Source: Streptomyces tubercidicus
GTDB taxonomy: Bacteria; Actinomycetota; Actinomycetes; Streptomycetales; Streptomycetaceae
Reading direction: 5' to 3'
Assembly (NCBI RefSeq): GCF_027497495.1
Contig: NZ_CP114205.1
Location: forward strand, 1 to 64,000
DNA: 64,000 nt
A program made the translations under genes and the position numbers. Below, one piece after another: positions 47,009 through 56,087 of the stretch. Position 1 is the stretch's first letter; every line of letters begins with the position of its first letter. The notes under the pieces were generated by a model. It did no database searches. It saw only the letters and a program-made list of their open reading frames with translations, and was not told the DNA's origin.

Positions 47009-47253
47009 CGCTGGGCCTCTGCAGGGTCCGGGGCCCAGGTCTGCTGCTTGAGCGCCATCCGGGCGGCCGGGGCCCGGCCGGGGATGGTCGCCCAATACGA
47101 GTGCGTGGCGATCCGTACGGAAAGCCGCTGCAGGGTGCGGCGCAGGACGGTGGTCTGGGAGGGGTTCTCCTCCTGGGCGAGCTGGCGGTAGGCGGTGTAC
47201 CAGGCGCGCTGGGCCTGCAGGAGGTCGTCGGGGAAGTCGTAGGAGGACGCCAC
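47005..47253 (-). CDS. Small helical protein coupled to the LexA-like gene
   Basis: 82 residues from the GTG at 47253 (Shine-Dalgarno weak). It is helical and rich in Ala/Gln/Arg (LLQAQRAWYTAYRQLAQEEN). It ends overlapping the next start (ATGA). It probably acts with the LexA-like protein. Family not recognised. A TGTTCGA half-site at 47271-47277 just upstream resembles half of an actinobacterial SOS box. Confidence 0.6.
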   Translation of the reverse strand: MASSYDFPDDLLQAQRAWYTAYRQLAQEENPSQTTVLRRTLQRLSVRIATHSYWATIPGRAPAARMALKQQTWAPDPAEAQR

Positions 47254-47659
47254 CCCCAGATTGCATCACATGTTCGAATTGCGGCGCAGCACACGCACGA
47301 GTGAACCTAGCGCCGCACTGCCAGCGGGGCGGCCCTATGGGCGGCAGCCCCGGCACGTGTGCGCCCGTCGAGCAGGCCCGTGCCGAGGTGCGGCGCAGTA
47401 CGGCTTCGAGGCGCGGGCTGCTCTCCGAGCATCGACGGCGCAGTAGCCATTCAGGCTCTTGCCTCCCGTGATGTGCTGCTACTGACGTGCGATACGGGGC
47501 AGCACACCCGCGGGCGGGCGGCCGGGCCGAAGGTGACGAAGGTGCCGGCGAAGGACCCTGGTCCCGAGCCGGACCGGGCAGCACAGGACAAGCCGGGCAC
47601 CGGGACCCGAGCGAAGCGTCGCGAGTGGCAGGCCGCTCACGGCTAGCCGATGTTCGTCT

Positions 47660-48360
47660 TTGCCGCGCTCTCGGCGTGACGCTGCCCTCGCAGTTCTCCG
47701 CGACCCCACTACTGCCACCGAACTCGCCGAGGCGGCCCGCGCGGCAGTCGCTGCCGGAGTCACAGACATCCATCTTCACCCCAAGAGGCCTGACGGCTCC
47801 GATACTCTCGCCCCCGAAATCGTCGCCGAGGCCATCGAGGCGGTACGCGAGACGTTCCAGCTACCCCCATCGGTGTCACCACAGGAGCATGGACCGTACC
47901 TGACCCTGACCAGCGCGCTGCCCTTGTACGGTCATGGACCGTCCGGCCTGACCACGCCTCAGTCAATTGGCATAAAGACGGCGCTGACCTAGTCGCCCAC
48001 GCTCTGCGAGAGAAGGGCATCGCTATCGAGGCCGGCATCTACTCCGGCACTGATGCCGCCTCACGCTTGCGCGCCTCACCCTTCGTCGACAAAATCTTGC
48101 GTGTACTCGCCGAAGTCGTCGACACCAATCCACACACTGCCTCAGCCACTACGGACCTTCTGCTGCGGGATATCGGCACCGCCTGTGCGGCACCAATTCT
48201 GCTACACGGCGAAGACGGTAGCGCCTGGCCTGTCCTGCGTGTGGCCAGACGGCTCGGTCTGGCGACCCGGATCGGATTCGAAGACGTATTACATACACCT
48301 GATGGCATCCCCGCCCCCGACAATGCGGCATTGGTGAAAGCTGCAGCCCTTCTGCGGTAA
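47660..48360 (+). pseudogene. BKACE-family enzyme, frameshifted
   Basis: A single protein is readable across one frame change. AVAAGVTDIHLHPKRPDGSD is in the first frame. GVTTGAWTVPDPDQRA, ASVNWHKDGADLVAHALREK, EAGIYSGTDAASRLRASP and VDTNPHTASATTDLLLRDIG are in the second. This is the beta-keto acid cleavage enzyme (BKACE) TIM-barrel family. The shift falls in the run CCCCC at 47863-47867, so one base may be missing (true decay or a sequencing error). The N-terminus is also truncated, and no good start precedes it. Confidence 0.8.
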
Positions 48361-48418
48361 CGATCTGCGCTACCGCCCGTGGCGTCTGGCTGGCTCCTCC
48401 CTCTCCGCCGCCAGCGTG

Positions 48419-48985
48419 TCAGGACGCCACGCGCAGGTAGGTCGGCCAGCCGATGCGGTCGAAGAGCCGGAACATCTTCTTGATGTCGGTCGGGTTCAGC
48501 TTCACGCAGCCGTTGGACTTGTAGTCGCCGGCGCCATCCCAGCGGCGGGGCTCGTTGCCGCCCTGGCTGCCGTCGCGGTTCATCTCGGAGTGGATGAACA
48601 TCCCGGTACGCGTCAGGGTGCCCTTGGAGCACTTCATGTCCTGGAGGTAGACGGCGTAGCCCTTGATGAGCTTGCCGTTGTAGGTGCGGGACTTGAGCCT
48701 GATCTTCCAGTTGCCGTTCGGCATCCAGCCCTTGGCGCGCACGCAGTCGTTCTTGATGCCGAGGCCCGATCCGGCCCGGTAGGTGGCCCAGAGCTTCTCG
48801 CCCTGGTACACCGAGATCCGCGAGTCGGTGGGGTCGTCCTGGTTCTTGTCGAAGACCAGGGTGGTTGCCGCGGCCGCCGACGGCGCCGCGGCAGGCCCCT
48901 GTGCGGCGGCGGCCGGTGCCAGGGCCAGCGTGGTCGCCATGGCCCCGATCACGACGCCGCGCAGGTGACGTCCGTTGCTGCTCAT
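48419..48985 (-). CDS. L,D-transpeptidase (YkuD domain)
   Basis: 188 residues from the ATG at 48985, with GAGGGAAAC upstream. A signal peptide covers about 1-30. A YkuD catalytic domain follows, with the signature HSEM at TRTGMFIHSEMNRDG and SNGCVKLNP containing the catalytic cysteine. It should cross-link peptidoglycan (3-3 links) outside the membrane. Lacking other domains, it is a minimal family member. Two overlapping hairpins lie in its leader. Confidence 0.9.
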   Translation of the reverse strand: MSSNGRHLRGVVIGAMATTLALAPAAAAQGPAAAPSAAAATTLVFDKNQDDPTDSRISVYQGEKLWATYRAGSGLGIKNDCVRAKGWMPNGNWKIRLKSRTYNGKLIKGYAVYLQDMKCSKGTLTRTGMFIHSEMNRDGSQGGNEPRRWDGAGDYKSNGCVKLNPTDIKKMFRLFDRIGWPTYLRVAS

Positions 48986-49008
48986 GTGTTTCCCTCGTTC
49001 TTCCCGTA

Positions 49009-49067
49009 CGGCTCGGTGCGCCCAGCCACACATGCGCGGCTGGGCGCGCCGAGCCGCGCATGTGTGG
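49009..49067. promoter_or_regulatory. Two mutually exclusive stem-loops in the leader
   Basis: Stem A: 49009-49027 pairs with 49038-49056 (19 bp, one G-T pair). Stem B: CCACACATGCGCGGCT at 49026-49041 pairs perfectly with 49052-49067 (16 bp). They share bases, so only one can form at a time, as in an attenuator. They lie 24-82 nt upstream of the L,D-transpeptidase start and downstream of the secreted protein gene, both on the minus strand. Confidence 0.75.
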
Positions 49068-49187
49068 CGTGTGCTGTTCGTGACTGTGGGTGGGCGGCAA
49101 AAGCGCCCATGACCACTGCGGTTCAGGTGCGAGCGCACCCGGCCTTCGGCGGGAGCGAGGGCGGCTCGGTCCACGCCCGGTGCGCGG

Positions 49188-49538
49188 TCAGGCGATGGCC
49201 AGGCGGACCTGTGCCGACTTCGTCCCGGCGAAGGTGAAGGTGAACTGCTCCCTGACCCCGGAGCTGCACGCGGACTTCGTGTGGTAGGCACCGTTGCCGG
49301 CGTTGATGCGGACCACGGCGCACTTGCCGTCCATGCGGGTGTCCTGGAGCCAGCCGGCCACCGTCACCTTGTTGTCCGCGCAGTTCAGGCTCCAGCTGGC
49401 CGACGCCCCGTCGATCACCGGGGATGCGGAGGACGGACAGGTGGCCGCGCTCGCCGGGCCGGCGGCGCCGACAGCCAATCCACCGGCGAGGACGACGGCC
49501 GACACAAAGGACGTGATGGACTTGCGGACAGCGGACAT
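49188..49538 (-). CDS. Small secreted protein (paralogue of the 60.8-kb gene)
   Basis: 116 residues from the ATG at 49538, with AGGGGGC upstream. The signal peptide ends near residue 33 (VVLAGGLAVGAAGPASAA). The mature part is beta-rich with spaced cysteines (TCPS, NCADNKVTVAGWLQDTRMDG, KCAVVRINAGNGAYHTKSAC). It has the same pattern as the protein at 60782-61156, so they are one family, which I do not recognise by name. On the minus strand it precedes the L,D-transpeptidase. Confidence 0.75.
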   Translation of the reverse strand: MSAVRKSITSFVSAVVLAGGLAVGAAGPASAATCPSSASPVIDGASASWSLNCADNKVTVAGWLQDTRMDGKCAVVRINAGNGAYHTKSACSSGVREQFTFTFAGTKSAQVRLAIA

Positions 49539-49792
49539 GAGTGCCCCCTTCGGGCGACGTGATGACAGGAAGCGGACCGGACGAAGACCTGGACCTGTCG
49601 CCCGCCGATGAAGCGGGCTGTCCGGGAGCGCCGGCCGCAGAACCAGCATCGCCGGAAGACCCCGGCGGGAGAAGACGATCCCGGCTGCTTACCGAGGCAC
49701 ATCAATGCACCCTGCATGGCAGGGCTTTGACCTGGGACTATGGCCCGACGCATGAGGACTGCATCACTCGGACGGCGCGTGTGCCACCCTTC

Positions 49793-50869
49793 TCACCCGG
49801 ACGCGGAGGGCAGTGGGCTAGCGGCCCTCTGGTAGTCCGGTGCTGCGACGGGAGGGAGCTGTTTCACCAGCAGAGCCAGCCAGGTGCCCGCATCCGCCCG
49901 GCCGGTCACGGACAGGCCATGAGTGCGCTGGAAGAACCTCACGTCCTCGGCGGTCTCCGCGGTGAACCTCCCCGACACCGCCGTGCCGCCCTGGCCCACG
50001 TTGTTCAGAAGTTCCTGCACGGCCCGCACCTCGAAGGTCCCGGATCCGGGCCCGACCTCTTTCACCAGCTCCGGCCAGGTGAGCCTGCCCACCTTGCCGT
50101 CGGCCGGCAGATGCCTCCTGCGCTGGAAGTCCATGACGGCGTCCCGGGTGTCATCCCTGAAGAAGCCGTCGGCCCGCACTTTGTAGCCCTGCGTGTTCAG
50201 CAGGTACTGCAGGGCGCGGGCACGGGTGAACTGGTCCTCCTCGCCCATGCGCAGCAACGGCCACTGGTACGGCGTCTGGCTCGCGGAAACGGCACCCCCC
50301 GCACCGTCGGCCGTGCGGTCCTTGACGGAGAACCATTCGTGGGTGATCACTCCGGCGGTGAATGCCAGAACCATGGCCGCCGCGACCAGGACGGGTCGCA
50401 GACACCGGGAGCGGAGCCGACCGGGTGTGCCGCGGCCATCCGTGCCGTGCGCGGCGGTGCCGGACGCGGCGGTGCCGGGCATGGCATCGGGTGCGGGGGT
50501 TTCGTCGGATCCGTCTGCGGCATCCGTTGGCGCGGTGTGTTCCCCTCCGCCGCCAGCGGCTCGTTGACGGCCGTTCTCCCGCAGCGCGGCCCGGCACAGC
50601 GCCCGTGCCTGTGCGAGTTCCGCCACCGGGGCGCGCAACTGGGCGTGCAAAGCCTCCACCACCCTCAAAGGAGCGGTCGACAAGTGCTTTGGATTCAGGT
50701 AACGCGACAGCGTCGTCTGGTCGACCCCCAGCCTCGCGGCCAGCGCCTGCTGCGTCGGCCGGATGCCGCCGGGCGGGCTCCCGGCCTCCTCCCACCAGCG
50801 GCGCAGCAGCCGCGCCAGCTGCACCCCCGCGCTCCCTTCTGGTTCCCGGTCGCCCCGCTCCTGCGCCAT
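49793..50869 (-). CDS. HTH-membrane-peptidoglycan-binding protein
   Basis: 358 residues. Residues about 30-75 are an Xre-like HTH (TQQALAARLGVDQTTLSRYL). An acidic linker follows, then a single membrane helix near 158-180 (RPVLVAAAMVLAFTAGVI). Two PG_binding_1 domains come next: about 205-265 (LQYLLNTQGYKVRADGFFRD ... DAVMDFQRRRHLPADGKVG), and about 275-340. The DNA-binding end is cytoplasmic and the wall-binding end is outside. This suggests a one-component sensor linking cell-wall state to transcription. It is in the same orientation as, and next to, two exported-protein genes. Confidence 0.85.
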   Translation of the reverse strand: MAQERGDREPEGSAGVQLARLLRRWWEEAGSPPGGIRPTQQALAARLGVDQTTLSRYLNPKHLSTAPLRVVEALHAQLRAPVAELAQARALCRAALRENGRQRAAGGGGEHTAPTDAADGSDETPAPDAMPGTAASGTAAHGTDGRGTPGRLRSRCLRPVLVAAAMVLAFTAGVITHEWFSVKDRTADGAGGAVSASQTPYQWPLLRMGEEDQFTRARALQYLLNTQGYKVRADGFFRDDTRDAVMDFQRRRHLPADGKVGRLTWPELVKEVGPGSGTFEVRAVQELLNNVGQGGTAVSGRFTAETAEDVRFFQRTHGLSVTGRADAGTWLALLVKQLPPVAAPDYQRAASPLPSASG

Positions 50870-51180
50870 GTACGTGCCTCCCTGCCGTCATACGAAACAG
50901 CCGGGCCTCCGCATTGCCTGCATAGCGGCATAACAGCAGGTCAGGTCTGTGCATGATGTCAGGCATCGATGCATCGGCCTCAGCGTCGCTGATCGTAACG
51001 ACGTGGTCACGACGTCCGGCACGGCCACTTGCGGGCCACCCATGCCCCCGACCCAGCTCCCGATGCTCCTTGGCCCTGCTACCAAGCCGCCTCCCCCCTC
51101 GGGAAACCCGGACCGGCAACCGCAGCACGGCCTACGTTCACCCAGACGAGTGCACCGGACGCCGCGGTAACCAAAGGGAA

Positions 51181-51585
51181 ATGACTCACCCACAGGGACG
51201 ACTGGCGGCATACGCAAACGAGCGGCCCAACTGGGCCGACGCCACAGACACATCACGAGAGAACGCCGACCAGCTGAAGCATCAACCCAGCCACGTCTCC
51301 GACAACCGCGCACGCCTTGCCGCCACGACCTACGACGACTACGCCAACCGACTCGCCCGAGCCACCGACACCGCACACCCCGGTCGCCGAAGCCAGGGGG
51401 AGACTACGGGCGGTCAGGCGGAGGGAGCGGCGGCCGGCTCGGCCGCCGTGGTCTCCAGCCGGGCAAGGCGTTCGTACAGGGCTCGTACGAGCCGGGCTCT
51501 GTTCTGGCAACAGGCGACGGTGCCCTGTGCCGACATCAACAGACGGCGCTGCCTGCCCTCCGAGCCGCCGGGCGCCGACGGCTGA
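51181..51585 (+). CDS. Hypothetical small protein
   Basis: Up to 134 residues from an ATG preceded by AAAGGGAA. The first 60 residues look coding (DDYANRLARATDTA), while the later arginine-rich part may be out of frame. No family recognised. Confidence 0.35.
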   Translation: MTHPQGRLAAYANERPNWADATDTSRENADQLKHQPSHVSDNRARLAATTYDDYANRLARATDTAHPGRRSQGETTGGQAEGAAAGSAAVVSSRARRSYRARTSRALFWQQATVPCADINRRRCLPSEPPGADG

Positions 51586-51697
51586 CTGCCTTCACTGCGC
51601 GGCGAGTCGGGCCTTCGTTGACCCGTACGACTCCATAAAGCCGACCCCCGGGGATGTCATGGTTGACCCCCTGAGGCCCGTGGTGTTGTGGGAAGGG

Positions 51698-52756
51698 CTA
51701 CTGCATCAGCGCGGCGAGGGCCTGGTCGGCCATCTGTACACCCATCGTGGCCGCGATGGTGGTGCCTGCCTCCAGGAGCTTGTCCTTGAGCTGGGTGGCG
51801 AACTGGCGCAGGCGGCCCGGCTCAGGGTTCTCGGAGGTCGCCTCAGTGTGGAGGTCCTGGGCGACGCGCTCCAGCTCCGCTCGGTCCGCGTCGGACACGC
51901 CCAGGGTGGTGCTGACCTGGCCGATGTACCCGGCGAGCTGGGCGAACAGCGTCGGATCGACGCCGTCGGTGTTGTTCTGGGTGAAGTGCCGCTGCTCACC
52001 GATGATGACGCCCTTGGCGTTTGGCAGGTAGTTGTTGTACGTGGCGCCGGGACGGGGCTGGTTGACGTGGTCCTGCACGCTTCCTCCTGCCAGGGCGCAG
52101 CGGACGCCCTGGGGTGTGATGGCGATGGTGGCGGGGGCGGTGTCGATGTGCTCGATCAGCTTGTACTGGGTCAGATGGGCAAGTGCTTCCTGCAGCTCAG
52201 TTCCGGTGATCGCGGATCCGGCGAAGTAGGCGACGGGCGTGGCGAGGAACAGCACCGGGTAGAGGGGCTTCTGGTCGCCGACGGTGTCGAACAGCCACCG
52301 GTGGAAGGCGTCCATGGTGTAGCGGAGGTGGGCGGCGCGGTCTAGGCGCAACTTCTTCAGGCGGTGGATCGCGGCGCGGCCCGCGTCGGTGAGGTAGATG
52401 TCGGGTGCCTCACCGCCCCAGTTGCGCGAGACCTTGACGAAGTCGCGCTGTTCCAGCTCAAAGGCGAGTACGGTCGCGTCCTCGTCGTGCAGCTGCTGGT
52501 CCTCGATGAAACGGGCAACGTTGATGTAGTGCGAGGGGTTCTGTCGGGCCCGCTCGTCCAGCCACGTCAGGAGGCGGGCGAGAACCGGGTCGCCTTCGGT
52601 GGTGTCACGGCCGGGCACGGCGCCGCCTTCAGCAGATGCCTCCGTCTGGATCGGCACGCGGATCGGGTTCTGCTTGGCTGCGCGCTCGTAGTCCTTGGCG
52701 ATCTGCCTGAAGTGCTTCTCGATCGCGCGTCGCTGGCTGCTGGAGCTGTCGGCCAC
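51698..52756 (-). CDS. Winged-helix-containing hypothetical protein
   Basis: 352 residues from the GTG at 52756, with AGGAGGG upstream. A basic coiled-coil-like N-terminus is followed by two winged-helix-like segments (ATVLAFELEQRDFVKVSRNW with IYLTDAGRAAIHRL; and LQEALAHLTQYKLIEHIDTA with ITPQGVRCAL). A C-terminal helical domain (TLFAQLAGYIGQVSTTLGVS) comes last. It probably responds to or carries a regulatory signal within the integrative-element block. Exact role unknown. Confidence 0.7.
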   Translation of the reverse strand: MADSSSSQRRAIEKHFRQIAKDYERAAKQNPIRVPIQTEASAEGGAVPGRDTTEGDPVLARLLTWLDERARQNPSHYINVARFIEDQQLHDEDATVLAFELEQRDFVKVSRNWGGEAPDIYLTDAGRAAIHRLKKLRLDRAAHLRYTMDAFHRWLFDTVGDQKPLYPVLFLATPVAYFAGSAITGTELQEALAHLTQYKLIEHIDTAPATIAITPQGVRCALAGGSVQDHVNQPRPGATYNNYLPNAKGVIIGEQRHFTQNNTDGVDPTLFAQLAGYIGQVSTTLGVSDADRAELERVAQDLHTEATSENPEPGRLRQFATQLKDKLLEAGTTIAATMGVQMADQALAALMQ

Positions 52757-52885
52757 GTTGCCCTCCTGTCTCAGGTACCTCAGCCAAGGGTCCGGAGGGG
52801 GTACGACACCGGCCGCTCAGTTGGGAGGGACCCTGTCGGCTGGACCGGACAGGCCCGCTTCGCGGATGGCCACGGCCCGGGCGGG

Positions 52886-53469
52886 TCAGTCGAGGTCGGG
52901 GTGCCGGAGGCCCGCGCGGGGCCGGTTGCGGGCCCACATCTTGAGGTTGCCGACGCGGTAAAGGAGTTCGGCACCGCGCTTGTCGACCGAGGCGGGGAAG
53001 TCCGGGTCGTTGGCGCGTGCCCAGCGCAGGGCGGCGAGCGTGAGCTCTGGCAGACGGTCCTGCTGGGCTTTGCGCAGTCCGACCACGGCGTCATCCGGGT
53101 CTTCCGTCGAGGCCGGGGCCGTCGCCGGCGGCGTCGCGGGGGGGCGGCGGCCGGGGCCGGCGGTGTGAGGCTCCAGGCGTCAGTGGGGAAGTCCCGGTCG
53201 GTGGCCGGTTCGGCGGCGGGCGCGGGCAGGAGAGCCTGGGCGCTGATGCTCCAGGCGTCGGTGCGGAGGTCGGCGGCAGGGGCAGCCGGCTTCTGCAGGG
53301 CCGGGTCGGTCGTGCCCCTCGCGTGGGCGCCGGACATCGCCCACGCGCGGGCCTCCGCGTTCGACAGGTTCAACACCTGCGTTTCGCAAGCCCGGCCGCG
53401 CAGGACGACTTGGACACGGCCGGGGTGCTCGGTCGGCATCGGGATCGGGCTGGCTTCGGAGACGAGCAT
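52886..53469 (-). pseudogene. Broken integrative-element accessory gene
   Basis: The N-terminus (MLVSEASPIPMPTEHPGRVQ, VLRGRACETQVLNLSNAEAR) changes frame near 53,090, after an arginine run. It continues in a second frame as LPELTLAALRWARANDPDFP ... ELLYRVGNLKMWARNRP. It lies just downstream of the FtsK-like remnant. Family not named. Confidence 0.6.
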
Positions 53470-53472
53470 GCG

Positions 53473-54330
53473 CTAGGCATTGAGGGTGTAGCGGACGAGG
53501 CTGCGGGTGGAGAAGTTCTCGCGCGTCTCCGGGCCGCCGATGGCGCGGGCGGGGGCGGACTGTGCCACCAGGAGAACGTGCAGGCGGACCTGACGGCCCA
53601 TGAAAAGGATCTCAGCGAGCGCGTCGACGGCCGGGGACGTCTTCGGGTCGCCGCTCTCCCGGATCTTCGCCCAGTACCGCTTGAGCTGCGCCATGGTGGC
53701 GTTGGCCTCTTCGAGGAGGGTCACCAGCCTCGGTCCGACGCGCCATGGCTCCCTTTCGAGGACGTCATCGCCCAGCTGCTCCGCGAGGCGGTCCTGCGTC
53801 GTCCTTCCTGTGCGAGGTGGATGAGGGCGTCGTGGATCTCGGCGATGTCGCGGCAGTAGGTGACGCCGGGCACGCCGCGGGCCCAGGTGTGGGAGATCCG
53901 CTTGAAGTCCAGGACGTACACGAGCGCACGGTGGTGGATGAACTGGCAGCAGATGGTGCGCAGGATGGTCGACTTGCCGCCGCCGTTGCCTGCGGAGATC
54001 AGGACGTGCGGGGAGTCGGCGTCCAGGTCGACGGCCACCTTCTTCTTGCCGGCCCCGAGGCCGATCAGCGGGTGCGGACTCGGGCATGTGCGCCAAGATC
54101 TCGCGGAACCCGGGGTCGGACAGGCGCAGCGTCTTGGGCGGGGCCTGCCGCTTCTTGACGATGCCGTGTGTGTCCCTGCCCGGCGCGGCGCTCAGGCACC
54201 GGCTGCGACGGAATCGCGATCAGTGTGCCGGCTGCGTCGTGCTCGGCCCGCCGCTCGCCGCAGCGCCTCCGGGGACCCGGGCATGCCGTGCGGCAGATAC
54301 CCGGACCGGGTGCCCAGCCCCACCCGCGCA
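53473..54330 (-). pseudogene. FtsK/TraB-like DNA translocase, frameshifted
   Basis: Pieces read in order: DAAGTLIAIPSQPVPERR, KKRQAPPKTLRLSDPGFREI, then DADSPHVLISAGNGGGKST (Walker A) with ALVYVLDFKRISHTWARGVP, and finally RVGPRLVTLLEEANATMAQL ... LHVLLVAQSAPARAIGG with the end YTLNA at 53473. This is the FtsK/SpoIIIE-like ATPase used by Streptomyces plasmids and integrative elements for double-stranded DNA transfer. Frame changes near 54,165, 54,050 and 53,790 break it. Confidence 0.8.
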
Positions 54331-54361
54331 CTTGGACCGCGAGGGCAGCCAGAGCAAGGGC

Positions 54362-54536
54362 GCCGCCTCGATGACCTGCGCGACCGTCTGGCCAGCGCCG
54401 AGTGGTACGACGACGAGGAATTCGCCGCCTACGGCCTCTCGAAGACGCCATCACCGCCTTGAGAAGCTGGGCCCAGCAGTGGGCGGGCGACCTCGACGAG
54501 CGGCTGGCACGAGAAACAGGCGAGTACGAGGACTGA
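54362..54536 (+). repeat. Copy 1 of a duplicated small-gene segment
   Basis: About 175 bp nearly identical to 56830-57006. Both encode a small acidic helical protein tail (LDDLRDRLA, EEFAAYGL, ITALRSWAQQWAG). Copy 1 has a frameshift just after the YGL codons. The ends of homology are sharp. Confidence 0.75.
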
Positions 54537-54683
54537 CCTACTCGACTTTGCCGCAGAGGCAGTCGGCGGGCCGGGGGGAGCGCACTGCGAAGTCCGGTCC
54601 AGGAGAGGGTGGCGAGGGGGCTCAAACCATCGCTTCTACGATGCTCGTTCATCGTTCCGAAAAGAGTGAGAGGCCTGCCCGTG

Positions 54684-54932
54684 ATGCCCCCGGAGTGCGT
54701 AGCCTGCGCAATGTCGGCAACCAGGAAGCGCAACCCCTCCGACAAGTGCTCCGTCGTGTACTTCCGCTCCACCGTCGACTACCCCGACGACTGGACCGGG
54801 CACCCCGAAAACGCCGAATGGTTCTGCACCGAACACCTACCCCTGACCGAGGGCCTCACCGACCTCTCAGCCCTCACGGCAATCGACCAGATCCGCACCC
54901 AGCTGACCCAGAGCACGGCCGCTGCCGACTGA
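54684..54932 (+). CDS. Small zinc-ribbon-like protein
   Basis: 82 residues from the ATG at 54684. It starts with a CVAC pair, and WFCTEHLPL contains a further Cys and His. It has an acidic middle (STVDYPDDWTGHPENAEWFC). No family recognised; the frame is clean. Confidence 0.55.
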   Translation: MPPECVACAMSATRKRNPSDKCSVVYFRSTVDYPDDWTGHPENAEWFCTEHLPLTEGLTDLSALTAIDQIRTQLTQSTAAAD

Positions 54933-55134
54933 CTTCACCACCGAGGACGGCCGCCGGTCCTTCGCCGTCTTCGAGGTGATGGTCCGCGAGCCCTGGCGCG
55001 GCAAGGGAGAGGCCGCTCGCATCCACGAGCGGCTGTTGCGCGACCGGTCCGAGCAGCGCGCCACCCTGCTGGTCGACTGGTGCAGCGCGGCGAGCACGAT
55101 GGCGGGGTGGGGGACGAGGAGCTCAGCACGCTGA
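54931..55134 (+). pseudogene. GNAT acetyltransferase fragment
   Basis: The frame reads FAVFEVMVREPWRGKGEAAR and IHERLLRDRSEQRATLLVD, the acetyl-CoA loop (R/Q-x-x-G-x-G/A) and following helix of GNAT N-acetyltransferases. The N-terminal strands are missing, and the end diverges after LLVD. Truncated. Confidence 0.65.
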
Positions 55135-55141
55135 GTGACCG

Positions 55142-55429
55142 TCACTCCGAATAGGGAACTCGGAGCTTGCCCCAGGACGTTGCTCCCGGCCAGCCGTCCG
55201 CGTCCGCGCCCTGGTACCCCAGCATCCGCTGCCACATGGCGTAGGAGTCGCGGTGGTATGTCGTCCAATGACGTCCACTAAGAGGATGCGCCGAGGGTGG
55301 GCCGGCCGGACCGAATTCTGTGCATCCCTCTGCGACCAGGCGCATTGCCATCATCTTGATGATCGGACTGTTCGGCTCACTCTTGAACCACTCGGAACCT
55401 GGGAAGGGAACGTAGCCGGATGTGTTCAT
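55142..55429 (-). CDS. Peptidoglycan-binding-like small protein
   Basis: 95 residues. The end (SYAMWQRMLGYQGADADGWP, GATSWGKLRVP) matches the peptidoglycan-binding tail found in Streptomyces phage- and cell-wall-related proteins. No signal peptide is visible, so it may be a stranded domain or a phage-type protein. From 55,430 to 55,739 I see no gene. Confidence 0.6.
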   Translation of the reverse strand: MNTSGYVPFPGSEWFKSEPNSPIIKMMAMRLVAEGCTEFGPAGPPSAHPLSGRHWTTYHRDSYAMWQRMLGYQGADADGWPGATSWGKLRVPYSE

Positions 55430-55739
55430 GCTTGTAAGTTAGTCCTATCCACCATTACCTGCATGTTCACGCCCTTGCGGCTCGGTGAGTTCATGCGACT
55501 GGCGGATGTCTGAGGATCGTTATCGCTGTATCCTGCTCGGCTGCAGCGTGGAGGATCGATGGAGAGCCCAGAAGATCCGACCTGAGCCGGCCTGGCAAGC
55601 GACTGTGCTTGGCGCATCGCCCGTGAGGACCGCCAAACGCCCAGCCCACGTCGGGTCTTCTTTGTCGTCTCTCGGGCGACTTTCTTTGAAGACATCAAAG
55701 TTGCTGATCAAAAAACTAGAAACCGGAAACAAAAAATAG

Positions 55740-56087
55740 TTACTCGCTGCCTTGTTCAGGGATCTGCGGCAGCTCGGCCGTGGTGCGCCGATGGCGCCGG
55801 CGCCGCATCACCGTGGCAGCCTGGGCGACGGTCCAGATGGTCACCGCGACACCAAGACCGGCGACGTACTCAGGACAATCCTGTTCCGCCGGCAACAGGC
55901 GCCTGCGCTTGGCGAAAGCTCGGCGGTAGGCCGGCTTCTCCGCGACGGACTCCACCCGGGCATTGATCATCTTCGCGCAGACGTTTGGGGTCTTCGCCGA
56001 AGACAGCACCAGCCCCAGCACAGCTGCCGCTCCGCCTCGCCTGTCCCTGAGCACATTCGCGAGACCGGTCGAGCCGGCCGCCGTCAC
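55740..56087 (-). CDS. Small protein coupled to the MazG-like gene
   Basis: 115 residues from a GTG overlapping the MazG-like gene stop (GTGA). One hydrophobic segment (YVAGLGVAVTIWTVAQAATV) near the C-terminus suggests a membrane anchor. The rest is basic. Unrecognised; translationally coupled. Confidence 0.5.
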   Translation of the reverse strand: MTAAGSTGLANVLRDRRGGAAAVLGLVLSSAKTPNVCAKMINARVESVAEKPAYRRAFAKRRRLLPAEQDCPEYVAGLGVAVTIWTVAQAATVMRRRRHRRTTAELPQIPEQGSE

